Assembly (NCBI GenBank): GCA_049306275.1
Contig: JBAQQB010000018.1
Coordinates: forward strand, 55,162-119,161
DNA from: JADJTT01 sp049306275
GTDB taxonomy: Bacteria; Bacteroidota; Bacteroidia; Chitinophagales; Saprospiraceae
DNA length: 64,000 nucleotides
Reading direction: 5' to 3'
Each line of letters opens with the position of its first letter. Position 1 is the stretch's first letter. Below are positions 50,063 to 59,412 of this stretch, in pieces. The position numbers were made by a program, and so were the translations under genes. The notes below the pieces were generated by a model. That model was not told where the DNA came from. It saw only the letters and a program-made list of their open reading frames with translations, and made no database searches.

Positions 50063-53000
50063 GTTTCGAGTTGCGCGATGCGTTGCTGATAGAGGTATTT
50101 GGGGGTCTGGGCGAACAGTTCCCGGTAGAGGGACAGGGCCTGCTTGTGGTTTTCGGGGTCGGGGCCGGTTTCGAAGGCCAGGAAGTGGAAGGCAGCTTTT
50201 TCGGCTTTGCCGGTGGTGGAAGGCAGCGCTTTGCGTATTTCCTCCAGCACTTCTTCCTTTTTGCCTTCTTTGCTGGCGATGCGCAGCCCCAGGAGTGTGA
50301 TTTCGAGCAGCAGGTCCGGGTTGCCCAGGTCAATAGCTAACGCCCGGGCCTCTTCGAATATTATGCGGCTTTCTTCCAGGTGGCCGCTGTCGATGAGCAC
50401 GAGGGATTTTTCGGCGAGGCTGCTGCCCAGCACGAGTTTGTTGTTGATCTCGCGGGTCAGGTCGATGGCCTGGTTGTAGTATTCGAGTGAGCGGCCGAAA
50501 TCGCCCATGAAGTAGTAGGCGTCGCCCAGGGTGTTGGCGGCTTTGGCGATACCTTTTTTATAGCCCAGTTCGCGGCTGATGGTATGGGCTTTTTCGACGT
50601 GGGGGATGGCTTCTTCGAAGCGGCCCATCATGGTGAGTAGTTCGCCGAGGAGGGAGTGGGCGATGGCGATGCCCTGGGGGTCGCCGAGTTCTTCCGCCAG
50701 TTCGAGGTCTTTCTGGAAATGTTCCATGGCCCCGGCGAAGTCGCCTTTTCGCTCCCTGACGCTGCCGAGGCAGCCTACTGCGATGGCGGTGAGGAGCTTA
50801 TTGCCGAGCTCTTCGGCCAGGTCCAGGCCTTGTTCATGGCATTCCTGGGAGGCGTTGTAGTCGCCCTTTTCGAAGTTGACGATACCCATGTTGGTATAGA
50901 GGGTGGCCATGCCCTGTTTGTCCTGGTTTTCCTGAGCCAGTGCCAGTTGGGTGGAGAGCCAGCGCAGGCCTTCGTCGTAATTGCCCTGATTCATGTGCGC
51001 CAGGGCCAGGTTGGCCACGATCTGGGTGAAATAGGGGCTGTAGGTCAGCTCGCGGCTGTATTGGATACTTTGGGTAAAGTAGGATTTGGCCGAGTCGTAG
51101 TTGCCCTGGCGGAAGAAGAGGTTGCCGAGGTCGCCGTACACTTTGGCGATGCCGAAGCGGTCGTCGAGGGTTTCGAAGAAAGAGGCGGAGACTTCGAGGT
51201 AGAACCGTGCGTCTTTGTAATCGCCTTGCAGGAGCAGGAGGTGTCCGAGGCTGTTGTTGGCCCTGCCGAGCAGTTGTTTGTCGTCGAGATCGCGGGAGAG
51301 CGAAAGGGCGCGGTGGTAAGCTGTGTTGGCCTCGTCCCACTCGCCGGTCAGCTCGAGCACTTTGCCTTTGGAGAGCAGGGTCTGTATCTCGAGCGGTTTG
51401 TCTTCGATTTCCTGGTCGAGGATCTCCAGCATTTTATCGTAGCAGGTGAGGGCTTGGTTGTTTTGGTAGTATTGGCGTGCGTGCTCGGCTGCCTTTTGGA
51501 GGTACTCCATGGTCTTGTCGAGCACTTCGGCCTGTTCGTAGTGGAAGGCCAGATCAACGAGGTGGTCTTCCAGTTGGCTGGCGTAGATCTTCTCGATGGC
51601 CACGGCGATGAGCAGGTGCAATTCGCGCAGGCGGGTGCGGAGTTGCATGTCGTAGACGGCTTCTCGGAGCAGGGAGTGTTTGAAGATGTAGCGCAGTTCG
51701 TTCATCGCCCGCCATATCTGGCTTTTCTCGGCGATGCGGATCTGCTCCTGCAGCACTTTGGTGGCGTTGCCGTTGGTCCGGGTGAAAGCTTCCTGGTTTT
51801 TCATCACCTCGGTCAGCACCGGCACTTCGAATTCGCGGCCAATGACGGCGGCGGCTTTCACGGTTTCGCGGACGAGGGCCGAGAGGCGGTCGAGGCGGGC
51901 GGTGAGGATGGCCTGGATAGAGTTGGAAAGGCGGATGTTGTGGTCTTTGATATTCCAAAGGCCGTCCTCCAGTTCCATGAGGTTGCTTTCGGTGAAATAT
52001 TCGAGCAGCTGTTCCAGGTAGAAGGGGTTGCCGTTGGTCGTGCGCTGGAGGAGTTCAAAGAACTCTTCGCTGATGGGGCCTTTCAGGTAGCCTTCGGCAT
52101 AGGAGCGGAGGGTTTCGGGCTGCAGGGTATTGAGGTCGATGACCAGGTGGTGGATATGCCGGTTTTCCAGTTTTTCTTCGGGTAAGATTTGGGGTTTGCT
52201 CCCGTCGTCGGCATACCTGGCGCTGATGAGCACGAGGATGGGGAAGGCGGCGAGCCTGGGCAGGAACTGCTCCAGGAATTCGCGGGAGCTGTCGTCGAGC
52301 CAATGGGCGTCTTCCAGTTCCAGCACGGTGGGCTGGATGATCGATTCGGCGAGGATGAGGTTGGAGATGGCGGCGATGGTGTTCTGGTACTTGCCGCGTG
52401 CGTCGAGGCTTTGCCAGATGGAGTCTTCAGTTTTCAGGCCCACCAAAGCCGCCAGGATGGGTTTGGTGCGGAGCAGTTCGCGCAGGATGGCCGGCGCTTC
52501 TGGGTGCGGGTTTTGCTGAAGCTGGGCCGCCAGGTCGTTGAACCACTGCTCGAAGTGCTTGAGGTTGGTGGCCGCTTCGAACTCGGGGGCCTGGTCGAAA
52601 TAGTTCTTGAGGCAATAGGTGAAAGCGTTGAAGGGCTTGCGCAGTATCTGGTCGGCCAGGCAGGTGAGCCAACTGGTGGCGAAGCCTTCCTGCAGCTTTT
52701 TTCGCAGCTCGAATACCAGGCGGCTTTTACCAATACCGGCTTCGCCAAAGATCGACGCCACGCCTGCATGCCTGTGCTGGAAGGTCTCGATGGCAAAGCG
52801 GTAGATTTCGGCCAGCTCGCGGTCGCGCCCGACCATGTTGCCCGCGAAGGCGGGTTCCTGCTCCAGGTTGCGCCCCAGGAAGATGTAAGTGGGCACGGGG
52901 CCGGGGACCCCTTTATACGAGATATCACCTTTGTGTTTGAAAGAGAAATGCCTGTTTTTGCGCACCTCGTCGTCGACCAGCACCTCGCCCCAGTCGGCGT

Positions 53001-54084
53001 GGGTCATAAGCCGGGCGGCGAGGTTGACGCGATTGCCCACGGCGGCGTATTGGCATCGCTCTTCGCCCCCGACCATGCCGGTGTAGGCAATACCGGAGGT
53101 GATGCCGATGCGGTAAGCCAGCCTGCTGCTGGTTTGCAGGTCGAGGAGTTCTTCTCTCAGGGTCGAGACGAATTCGAGGGCCCGGGCCACATTGTTTTCA
53201 AAAGTGACGGGCGCGCCGAAAAAGCCCACCATGACCCCGCCTTTATCGCCGAAGTCTATTTCCTTGAAATAACCGGAAAAGTTGGCGATGAGATCGAGGA
53301 AGACCGTGGCGAAGCGGTTCATCGTCAGGTGATCTTCCACCCCTGTAAAGGAGCAGAAGATAGAGACTACGCTCCGGAACTCTCCCTCTTCATTGAATTC
53401 GAGGACGGAATCAGGGAGGAAGCGCTCAAGGATTTCCCTCGACATATCCTGGCTGAGGTTGTCAGGGGGTGGAAACAGGGGCGCCTGGAACGGAAGATGG
53501 CCAGAGAGCAGGTAATATCCCTTTGCGCCGTGGGCCGTAGCATGGACGGAAGAAGGCAACTCGGCCTGGAGGTATTTGTCGAGCACGATCTCGCCGAAGG
53601 TGGCGTGCATCTGGCTCTCCGCGCAGCGGTCGATAGCCGGTCCGCGGAAGTAGTAGGATTGGGGGGAAGCGCCGACGATACCCCATTGTACCTGCCCGTA
53701 TGAAAGGCCAATCTTCATGCCGATGCGGAAGTCTTCGAAACGGAAGTTGGGGGAAGACACCAGCTGAGAGATCTCATCGGCGGTGAGCAGGAAATCGTGT
53801 ATGTAAGCAGTGTCTTCCCGCTTGGGAAAGATGGCGGTAAATGCGTCGCCGGCAAAATACGGGATGAAGCCCCCACGCTGATACACCAGCGCGACGAGCG
53901 GGCTGAAGATGGAGTTGAGGATACGGGAGAGCTTTTCGGCGCCTTCGTTGCCCTCGCGCATGAGGGCCTCTGTCATGGCCGTAAAACCCGACAGGTCGAT
54001 GAACATCGTATATGCATCGAATTCGCCCCGGAGAAGGCCATTCTCATAATGCTCCCGGATCAGATGTGGTAAAAAATTCTTCAC
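50050..54084 (-). CDS. Class III nucleotidyl cyclase with two cyclase domains, AAA-type ATPase and TPR repeats
   Basis: A 1,344-residue cytoplasmic signalling protein. The first cyclase domain (about 22-200) has both metal-binding aspartates, Asp30 (FIDLSGFT) and Asp80 (PYFAGDAF). The second (about 235-400) lacks the first Asp (Cys244 in IFCSFTG) and the GD turn, but keeps the catalytic Asn354 and Arg358 (NLAAR). The two therefore complement each other into one active site, as in mammalian soluble adenylyl cyclase. A P-loop NTPase follows (Walker A GEAGIGKS, 447-454; Walker B-like VLELEDAHWLD), and about ten TPRs run from roughly 870 to the end. It probably makes cAMP or cGMP in response to a signal sensed by the ATPase/TPR half. 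A perfect -7 element lies 40-47 bp upstream. Confidence 0.9.
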   Translation of the reverse strand: MKNFLPHLIREHYENGLLRGEFDAYTMFIDLSGFTAMTEALMREGNEGAEKLSRILNSIFSPLVALVYQRGGFIPYFAGDAFTAIFPKREDTAYIHDFLLTADEISQLVSSPNFRFEDFRIGMKIGLSYGQVQWGIVGASPQSYYFRGPAIDRCAESQMHATFGEIVLDKYLQAELPSSVHATAHGAKGYYLLSGHLPFQAPLFPPPDNLSQDMSREILERFLPDSVLEFNEEGEFRSVVSIFCSFTGVEDHLTMNRFATVFLDLIANFSGYFKEIDFGDKGGVMVGFFGAPVTFENNVARALEFVSTLREELLDLQTSSRLAYRIGITSGIAYTGMVGGEERCQYAAVGNRVNLAARLMTHADWGEVLVDDEVRKNRHFSFKHKGDISYKGVPGPVPTYIFLGRNLEQEPAFAGNMVGRDRELAEIYRFAIETFQHRHAGVASIFGEAGIGKSRLVFELRKKLQEGFATSWLTCLADQILRKPFNAFTYCLKNYFDQAPEFEAATNLKHFEQWFNDLAAQLQQNPHPEAPAILRELLRTKPILAALVGLKTEDSIWQSLDARGKYQNTIAAISNLILAESIIQPTVLELEDAHWLDDSSREFLEQFLPRLAAFPILVLISARYADDGSKPQILPEEKLENRHIHHLVIDLNTLQPETLRSYAEGYLKGPISEEFFELLQRTTNGNPFYLEQLLEYFTESNLMELEDGLWNIKDHNIRLSNSIQAILTARLDRLSALVRETVKAAAVIGREFEVPVLTEVMKNQEAFTRTNGNATKVLQEQIRIAEKSQIWRAMNELRYIFKHSLLREAVYDMQLRTRLRELHLLIAVAIEKIYASQLEDHLVDLAFHYEQAEVLDKTMEYLQKAAEHARQYYQNNQALTCYDKMLEILDQEIEDKPLEIQTLLSKGKVLELTGEWDEANTAYHRALSLSRDLDDKQLLGRANNSLGHLLLLQGDYKDARFYLEVSASFFETLDDRFGIAKVYGDLGNLFFRQGNYDSAKSYFTQSIQYSRELTYSPYFTQIVANLALAHMNQGNYDEGLRWLSTQLALAQENQDKQGMATLYTNMGIVNFEKGDYNASQECHEQGLDLAEELGNKLLTAIAVGCLGSVRERKGDFAGAMEHFQKDLELAEELGDPQGIAIAHSLLGELLTMMGRFEEAIPHVEKAHTISRELGYKKGIAKAANTLGDAYYFMGDFGRSLEYYNQAIDLTREINNKLVLGSSLAEKSLVLIDSGHLEESRIIFEEARALAIDLGNPDLLLEITLLGLRIASKEGKKEEVLEEIRKALPSTTGKAEKAAFHFLAFETGPDPENHKQALSLYRELFAQTPKYLYQQRIAQLETWRN

Positions 54085-54123
54085 GTGCTTCCTGCTCGGT
54101 CACTCGATTAATGGCGAAAAATA

Positions 54124-54131
54124 CAAATTTA
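54124..54131 (-). promoter_or_regulatory. -7 element of the cyclase gene promoter
   Basis: TAAATTTG on the minus strand, a perfect TAnnTTTG, 40-47 bp upstream of the cyclase ATG. No clear -33 partner. Confidence 0.45.
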
Positions 54132-54243
54132 TGGCGAGCCGCCGGTTAATCATTGAGAAAGCGGCATCAAATATCAAATTAGTGTATGCAACTTTGCCCC
54201 CGGCATTTTGTCTTTGACGCGAACTAGTATACAGAGAATACCC

Positions 54244-56712
54244 ATGAAAAAAGTCCTCCTTGCCGGAGCATTCCTGTCAATCGCCGCAATCGCTGCGGCA
54301 TTCGCTTCCGGAAATCCCATTTCAAAAAAACAACTCGAAGCCCTCAGGGTTGAGACAGGCATCAAGATCGACGGACAACTCGACGAGCCGGAGTGGCTTA
54401 TGGCCACGCCAGGCGAAGGTTTCGTGCAGACCAGCCCACACCCCGGCCAGCCCTCCGCGCAGCGCACAGAGGTGCGGACGCTCTACAGCGACGTGGCACT
54501 CTACGTGGGCGCCATCCTCTACGATACCGCCCCCGACAGCATTTTACAGGAGTTGACCGACCGCGATAATCTCGGCAATACGGACTATTTTGGCGTGATC
54601 ATCGACGCTTACCAGGATGGCCTCAACGGTGTCGGCTTCATTGTGACGCCGGCTGGTATCCAGTACGACATCAAATACTCGGCCCTGGATGGCAACTTTG
54701 GCTCCAGTTCGGTGCAATCGGGCGATACCAACTGGGACGCCGTGTGGGATGCCCGCGCCCAGCGTACCGAAGAAGGCTGGATCGTAGAAATGGTCATCCC
54801 TTATGCCGCCATCCGTTTCCCCAACCAGCCGGAACAGCGCTGGAACATTAACTTCGTCAGGCAGTTGCGCCGCCTCCGCGAAGAGTCGTTCTGGAACCCC
54901 GTCAACCCCGAGCAGGCCGGGCTGATGAACCAATCGGGCGAACTGACCGGGATACGCGACATTAAATCCCCGCTTCGCCTGTCGGCTACACCCTTTGTGG
55001 CCGTCTATGCCGAAAATTTGCACGATAAAAGTGAGAACAGCTGGGGCCGCTCCATCAACGGCGGCATGGACATCCGCTACGGCATCAACGACGCCTTTAC
55101 GCTGGATATGACGCTGATACCCGACTTCGGCGAAGCCATCTCCGACAATCAGGTGCTCAACCTGTCGCCCTTCGAAGTGCGTTTCAACGAAAACCGGCAG
55201 TTCTTTACCGAAGGGGTAGAGCTGTTCAACAAAGGCGGGCTATTCTACTCCCGCCGCGTTGGGGGGCGGCCGCTGGGCTACTGGGACGCCTACGACCAGG
55301 TGGGCGAAAATGAGGAGATGCTCTCCAACCCCGCCGAAACTCAGTTGGTCAATGCGACCAAAATTTCCGGAAGGAACAAACAGGGCACGGGGCTGGGTTT
55401 GTTCAACGCCGTTTCAGCCCCCACCCACGCCACCATCCGCGACCTGGCAACCGGCGATGAGCGGGAGGTGCAGACCAATCCGCTGACCAACTACAGCGTG
55501 CTGGTCTTCGACCAGAACCTGAGGAACAACTCTTACGTCACCCTGCTCAATACCAACGTCTGGCGCTCGGGAGAAACCTACGACGCCAACGTGACCGGAC
55601 TGGTCTTCGACCTGCGCGACAAGGCCAACGACTACAGCCTGACAGGGCATGGGGCGCTGAGCCAGCAATACTACCCGGGGCAGCCAGATCTGGGGCACAC
55701 CTATACGGTAGGTCTGAGAAAAATGAGCGGCGAATGGCGCTGGGGCGCCAATTACGGGGAGGAAAGCGATACCTACGATCCCAACGACCTGGGCTTTCTC
55801 TACAACAACAACAGCCGCAACTGGTCGGCCTGGGCTTCCTACAACCGTTTCAAGCCATTCGGGGCTTTCAACCGGGCGGGCGCCGAGATTTGGGCGGGTT
55901 ATAACCGGCTGTATGCGCCCAATGCCTTCACCGATGCGGGGATCAATATGAACGCCTGGTTTACGACCCGGCAGTTTTTCGCCTTTGGCGTCTGGACCTA
56001 TTTCGAGCCATTCGCCTCAAACGATTACTTTGAACCGCGTGTTCCCGGCCGCTTTTTGGTCATCCCTCCCAGCTTCAACTTCGGCGGCTGGTTTTCAACA
56101 GATTACCGCAAAAAACTGGCTTTCGACCTGGAGGGCAACTACCGGAAATTCGACGAAGAAGGCCGCTGGCGGGTGAATCTCTGGATGGGGCCTCGCTACC
56201 GTTTCAGCGATAAGTGGAATATGCGGCTCTACACTTCGGTGAGTTATTTTCCAAAAGACATCGGCTTTACTACATTTGATGAAAACGACAATCCTATTCT
56301 CGGCCGCCGCGATTGGCTGACGGTTGAGAACAGCCTTCAGTCCAACTTCACCTTCAGCAACCGAATGGCGCTCTCTTTCCGCCTGCGACATTACTGGTCG
56401 GCCGTGCAGTACGAAGCCTTGTTTGACCTGCGGGAAGACGGCACGCTGGCGCCCAGCGACTACAGCGCCTTCCGCGACAACAGCTTCAACTCCTTCAACA
56501 TCGACTGTATCTACCGCTGGCGCTTCGCGCCGGGCTCAGACATTTTCGTGATCTGGAAGAACTCCATCCTGGGCTATCACGAAGAACTGGACACCGTGCG
56601 GTACAGCTACGGGCGCAGCCTGGACCAGTTGTTCGAGCTGCCTCAGCGCAACAGCCTCTCGCTGAAGCTGATCTATTATTTGGATTATCAGTTGATCACG
56701 TCGAAGTTTTAG
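54244..56712 (+). CDS. DUF5916 outer-membrane-type protein with CBM9-like N-terminus
   Basis: An 822-residue exported protein. The start at 54244 gives the signal peptide MKKVLLAGAFLSIAAIAAAF; 12 earlier codons are open. The N-terminal domain (about 30-210) has IDGQLDEPEWLMA and YVGAILYDTAPDSI, typical of carbohydrate-binding module 9-like domains. The rest contains NINFVRQLRRLREESFWNP and a long series of alternating amphipathic strands rich in Tyr, Trp and Asn, typical of DUF5916 proteins with a beta-barrel in the outer membrane. The C-terminus LIYYLDYQLITSKF ends in Phe, as outer-membrane barrels do. Ligand unknown; carbohydrate recognition is plausible. Divergent from the cyclase gene. 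Confidence 0.85.
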   Translation: MKKVLLAGAFLSIAAIAAAFASGNPISKKQLEALRVETGIKIDGQLDEPEWLMATPGEGFVQTSPHPGQPSAQRTEVRTLYSDVALYVGAILYDTAPDSILQELTDRDNLGNTDYFGVIIDAYQDGLNGVGFIVTPAGIQYDIKYSALDGNFGSSSVQSGDTNWDAVWDARAQRTEEGWIVEMVIPYAAIRFPNQPEQRWNINFVRQLRRLREESFWNPVNPEQAGLMNQSGELTGIRDIKSPLRLSATPFVAVYAENLHDKSENSWGRSINGGMDIRYGINDAFTLDMTLIPDFGEAISDNQVLNLSPFEVRFNENRQFFTEGVELFNKGGLFYSRRVGGRPLGYWDAYDQVGENEEMLSNPAETQLVNATKISGRNKQGTGLGLFNAVSAPTHATIRDLATGDEREVQTNPLTNYSVLVFDQNLRNNSYVTLLNTNVWRSGETYDANVTGLVFDLRDKANDYSLTGHGALSQQYYPGQPDLGHTYTVGLRKMSGEWRWGANYGEESDTYDPNDLGFLYNNNSRNWSAWASYNRFKPFGAFNRAGAEIWAGYNRLYAPNAFTDAGINMNAWFTTRQFFAFGVWTYFEPFASNDYFEPRVPGRFLVIPPSFNFGGWFSTDYRKKLAFDLEGNYRKFDEEGRWRVNLWMGPRYRFSDKWNMRLYTSVSYFPKDIGFTTFDENDNPILGRRDWLTVENSLQSNFTFSNRMALSFRLRHYWSAVQYEALFDLREDGTLAPSDYSAFRDNSFNSFNIDCIYRWRFAPGSDIFVIWKNSILGYHEELDTVRYSYGRSLDQLFELPQRNSLSLKLIYYLDYQLITSKF

Positions 56713-56967
56713 TGATCACACCCTTTAATAAGGATTGTACCGGAAATTGATTCCGGATTTGGAGCGGCGCTGATGTAGTGTCGAAGTCCCCTTCGACACA
56801 TGCGAGGAGTAATAGCACAATGTTATGCTTTGATTGAAATGTACTTTTTCCTTGTTGAAAAAGTACCAAAAAAACAAGGCTTTCGCCGCTTTGCCTAAAA
56901 CCGGCTAAGGCCGGATTGCTCCCCAGTGCTCTTGAAATCTGGAAATTCTTCTGAGAACGCCTCTGGA
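56713..56967. repeat. Intergenic region with several short palindromes
   Basis: No gene. A perfect 9-bp hairpin GTGTCGAAG / CTTCGACAC with loop TCCC lies at 56778-56799. A 10-bp perfect inverted repeat GTACTTTTTC / GAAAAAGTAC lies at 56841-56866, overlapping the alternative pair CCTTGTT / AACAAGG (56850-56879). CCGGAA / TTCCGG (about 56741-56757) may end transcription of the DUF5916 gene. Palindromes of the 'TTGAAAAAGTACCAAAAA' kind seem to recur between genes in Bacteroidota. Confidence 0.6.
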
Positions 56968-57489
56968 TCACACCCCATACTTCTCAAATAAAAATGACCG
57001 CAAGGGCGTGGAGCGGTGCACATTGCCCTTGAGTATCTCGCGCGACACCGATTCGAGGATGTAGTGCAGCACTTCGGCTTCGCGGCCGGGGTTGCCGAAG
57101 CGCAGCAGGGAAAAGCACATGGTCAGTTTTTCGAGAAAGGGCCTTTTCTTTTCCGGATTGTTGTACTCCTTATTCCACCCCAACATGTATTGAAGGCGCC
57201 AGAAATCGTATTCCTCTTCCTTGAAGACGAAGGGTATCTCAATGGCTTTCCGGAGGGCCAGTTTGGGGTTCTGCTCCTCCATGACAGCGGCGTAGAGCTT
57301 TTTGAGCCGGGCTTCCGCTTCCTGCATCAGGGCGTCGAGCAGGCCCTGTTTGCTGCCGAAGTGCCGGAAGATCAGCCCTTCCGATACCCCGGCCTTTTTT
57401 GCGATCTTGCTGGTCGGGGTGGCGTCGTAGCCCTCGTTGGCGAAGAGCTCGAGCGCGGCGAGGAGGATGGTTTGTTTTTTATCGGCCAT
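56968..57489 (-). CDS. TetR family transcriptional regulator
   Basis: A 173-residue regulator: N-terminal helix-turn-helix (residues about 5-50: ILLAALELFANEGYDATPTSKIAKKAGVS is split between helices 1-3, then EGLIFRHFGSKQGLLDAL) and a variable helical ligand-binding domain (about 60-170). It presumably represses its own gene or a nearby target, and the effector is unknown. The start at 57489 fits the family. A perfect -7 element lies 23-30 bp upstream. The gene is separated from aspS by a strong hairpin, so it is transcribed on its own. Confidence 0.92.
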   Translation of the reverse strand: MADKKQTILLAALELFANEGYDATPTSKIAKKAGVSEGLIFRHFGSKQGLLDALMQEAEARLKKLYAAVMEEQNPKLALRKAIEIPFVFKEEEYDFWRLQYMLGWNKEYNNPEKKRPFLEKLTMCFSLLRFGNPGREAEVLHYILESVSREILKGNVHRSTPLRSFLFEKYGV

Positions 57490-57511
57490 GGCGGGTATAA
57501 GTGATTGCTCA

Positions 57512-57519
57512 CAAATATA
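57512..57519 (-). promoter_or_regulatory. -7 element of the tetR-type gene
   Basis: TATATTTG on the minus strand, a perfect TAnnTTTG, with TTTC about 20 bp further upstream as a weak -33 box. The presumed -33 lies within the aspS-terminator hairpin arm. Confidence 0.5.
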
Positions 57520-57530
57520 CCGAATTATTA

Positions 57531-57586
57531 GAGATCAGGAAATGAAAAAGGGCGGCCGAGGCCGCCCTTTTTCATTTCCTGATCTC
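57531..57586. terminator. Perfect 27-bp inverted repeat ending aspS
   Basis: Left arm 57531-57557, loop GA (57558-57559), right arm 57560-57586. The arms are exact reverse complements over 27 bp. The inner part GGGCGGCC followed by CCTTTTT acts as an intrinsic terminator in either direction; the outer part includes the last codons and stop of aspS (57572-57574). Confidence 0.9.
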
Positions 57587-59329
57587 CAAGAACAACTCCT
57601 GCAACTGCGCCAGATCGATCTCCGAGGGCGCGTCGATCATCACGTCCCTGCCCTGGTTGTTTTTGGGGAAGGCGATGAAGTCGCGGATGGAGTTCTGGCC
57701 CGACATGACGGCGCAGAGGCGGTCGAAGCCGAAGGCGATACCGCCGTGGGGCGGCGCGCCGTATTCAAAGGCGCCCATGAGGAAGCCGAACTGGTTTTCG
57801 GCCTGCTCGGGGGTGAAGCCCAGCAGCTTGAAGTTCTTCTCCTGCAGCGCGCGGTCGTGGATCCGGATGGAGCCCCCGCCGATCTCCACGCCGTTGATGA
57901 CGAGGTCGTAGGCGTCGGCGCGCAGGTTTTTCATGGCCTGGTGGTCGCCGTCGAGCATGCGCGGGATGTCGTCTTTCTTGGGCGAGGTGAAGGGGTGGTG
58001 CATGGCGAAGAAACGCTGCGAATCTTCATCCCACTCCAGCAGCGGGAAGTCGAGGACCCAGAGGGGCTTGAAGTCGCCGGGTTTCATCAGTCCCATGCGG
58101 CGGCCCATTTCGAGGCGCAATTCGTTGAGTTGCTTGCGGGTTTTCTCCTCTTCACCGGCGAGGATGAGCAGGAGGTCGCCGGGTTTGGCGCCCATTTTGG
58201 CGGCCCAAACCTTGAGTTCTTCTTCGGAGAAAAATTTATCGACAGAGGATTTGAGCGTGCCGTCTTCGTTGTAGCGGACGTACACGAGGCCTTTGGCGCC
58301 GATCTGGGGGCGTTTGATCCATTCAGTGAGCTCATCGATCTGTTTGCGGGTGTAGCCGGCCTGGCCTTCGGCGCAGATGCCCACCACGAGTTCTGCGCTG
58401 TCGAACACCACGAAGTCCTTGCCTTTGGTCAGCTCGTTGAGTTCGCAAAACTCCATGCCAAAGCGCAGGTCGGGCTTGTCGGAGCCGAAGCGCTTCATGG
58501 CTTCGTCGTACGACATGCGCGGGAAGTCGGGGAATTCGACGTCGAGCACGGTCTTGAAGAGGTGTTTGGTCAGGCCTTCAAAGGTCGCCAGCACCTCGTC
58601 GCGGGTGATGAAGGCCATTTCGCAGTCGATCTGCGTGAATTCCGGCTGCCGGTCGGCGCGCAGGTCTTCATCGCGGAAGCATTTGACGATCTGGAAATAG
58701 CGGTCGAGGCCGGCCACCATGAGCAGCTGCTTGAAGGTCTGGGGCGACTGCGGCAGGGCGTAGAACTGCCCCGGGTTCATGCGGCTGGGCACCACGAAGT
58801 CGCGTGCGCCCTCCGGCGTGCTTTTGATGAGGAAAGGCGTTTCCACCTCTACGAAGTGGTGTTCGGAGAGGTACTTGCGCGACTCCAGCGCCAAGTTGCT
58901 GCGGAAGATGATATTGCGCTGCACCGGGCTGCGGCGCAGGTCGAGATAGCGGTACTTCATGCGGATATCGTCGCCGCCGTCGGTTTCGTCTTCGATGGTG
59001 AAGGGAGGCAGTTTGGAGGCGTTGAGCAGGCTCATCTGCTGCACCTCGATCTCGATATCGCCCGTAGGGCGGTTTGGGTTCTTGCTGGTCCGCTCGCGCA
59101 CCAGTCCGGTCACGGAGATGACGAACTCGCGTCCGAGCTTGCGGGCCTGCTGGTAGAGCTCGTCGTTGATCTCGGAGCTGAACACGAGTTGGGTAATGCC
59201 ATAGCGGTCGCGCAGGTCGATAAAAGCCATGGCGCCGAGGTCGCGGTTGGTCTGCACCCATCCGCTGAGGGTGACGGTTTGTCCGGTGTTTGCGAGGCGA
59301 AGTTCGCCGCAGGTGTGGGAGCGGTACAT
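57572..59329 (-). CDS. aspS: Aspartyl-tRNA synthetase
   Basis: A 585-residue class II synthetase, cytoplasmic, charging tRNA-Asp. The start at 59329 gives MYRSHTCGELR, the usual family beginning; 13 upstream codons are open but extra. The N-terminal OB-fold anticodon domain (GWVQTNRDLGAMAFIDLRD), motif 2 (CFRDEDLRADRQPEFTQID), the bacterial GAD insertion in the middle and motif 3 (GGIAFGFDRLC) are all present and of normal length. The gene is divergent from GGGP synthase. A full TTTG-N20-TAnnTTTG promoter lies just upstream, and the last codons form part of a perfect 27-bp hairpin. Confidence 0.97.
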   Translation of the reverse strand: MYRSHTCGELRLANTGQTVTLSGWVQTNRDLGAMAFIDLRDRYGITQLVFSSEINDELYQQARKLGREFVISVTGLVRERTSKNPNRPTGDIEIEVQQMSLLNASKLPPFTIEDETDGGDDIRMKYRYLDLRRSPVQRNIIFRSNLALESRKYLSEHHFVEVETPFLIKSTPEGARDFVVPSRMNPGQFYALPQSPQTFKQLLMVAGLDRYFQIVKCFRDEDLRADRQPEFTQIDCEMAFITRDEVLATFEGLTKHLFKTVLDVEFPDFPRMSYDEAMKRFGSDKPDLRFGMEFCELNELTKGKDFVVFDSAELVVGICAEGQAGYTRKQIDELTEWIKRPQIGAKGLVYVRYNEDGTLKSSVDKFFSEEELKVWAAKMGAKPGDLLLILAGEEEKTRKQLNELRLEMGRRMGLMKPGDFKPLWVLDFPLLEWDEDSQRFFAMHHPFTSPKKDDIPRMLDGDHQAMKNLRADAYDLVINGVEIGGGSIRIHDRALQEKNFKLLGFTPEQAENQFGFLMGAFEYGAPPHGGIAFGFDRLCAVMSGQNSIRDFIAFPKNNQGRDVMIDAPSEIDLAQLQELFLEIRK

Positions 59330-59348
59330 AGTTATATTTTTAGGCGCC

Positions 59349-59380
59349 CAAAAATACCTGCTTTCCATCAGAAAGGCAAA
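59349..59380 (-). promoter_or_regulatory. Bacteroidota-type promoter of aspS
   Basis: On the minus strand TTTG, exactly 20 bp, TATTTTTG. This is the closest consensus match in the window and lies within 25 bp of the aspS start, so the leader is very short. Confidence 0.65.
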
Positions 59381-59398
59381 GGCGGGGCAAAATATGTC

Positions 59399-59406
59399 TA
59401 TATTTG
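59399..59406 (+). promoter_or_regulatory. -7 element directly before GGGP synthase
   Basis: TATATTTG on the plus strand, a perfect TAnnTTTG, ends 6 bp before the ATG at 59413. The start site would fall on or next to the initiation codon, implying a leaderless or nearly leaderless mRNA. Confidence 0.45.
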
Positions 59407-59412
59407 GGCGTT

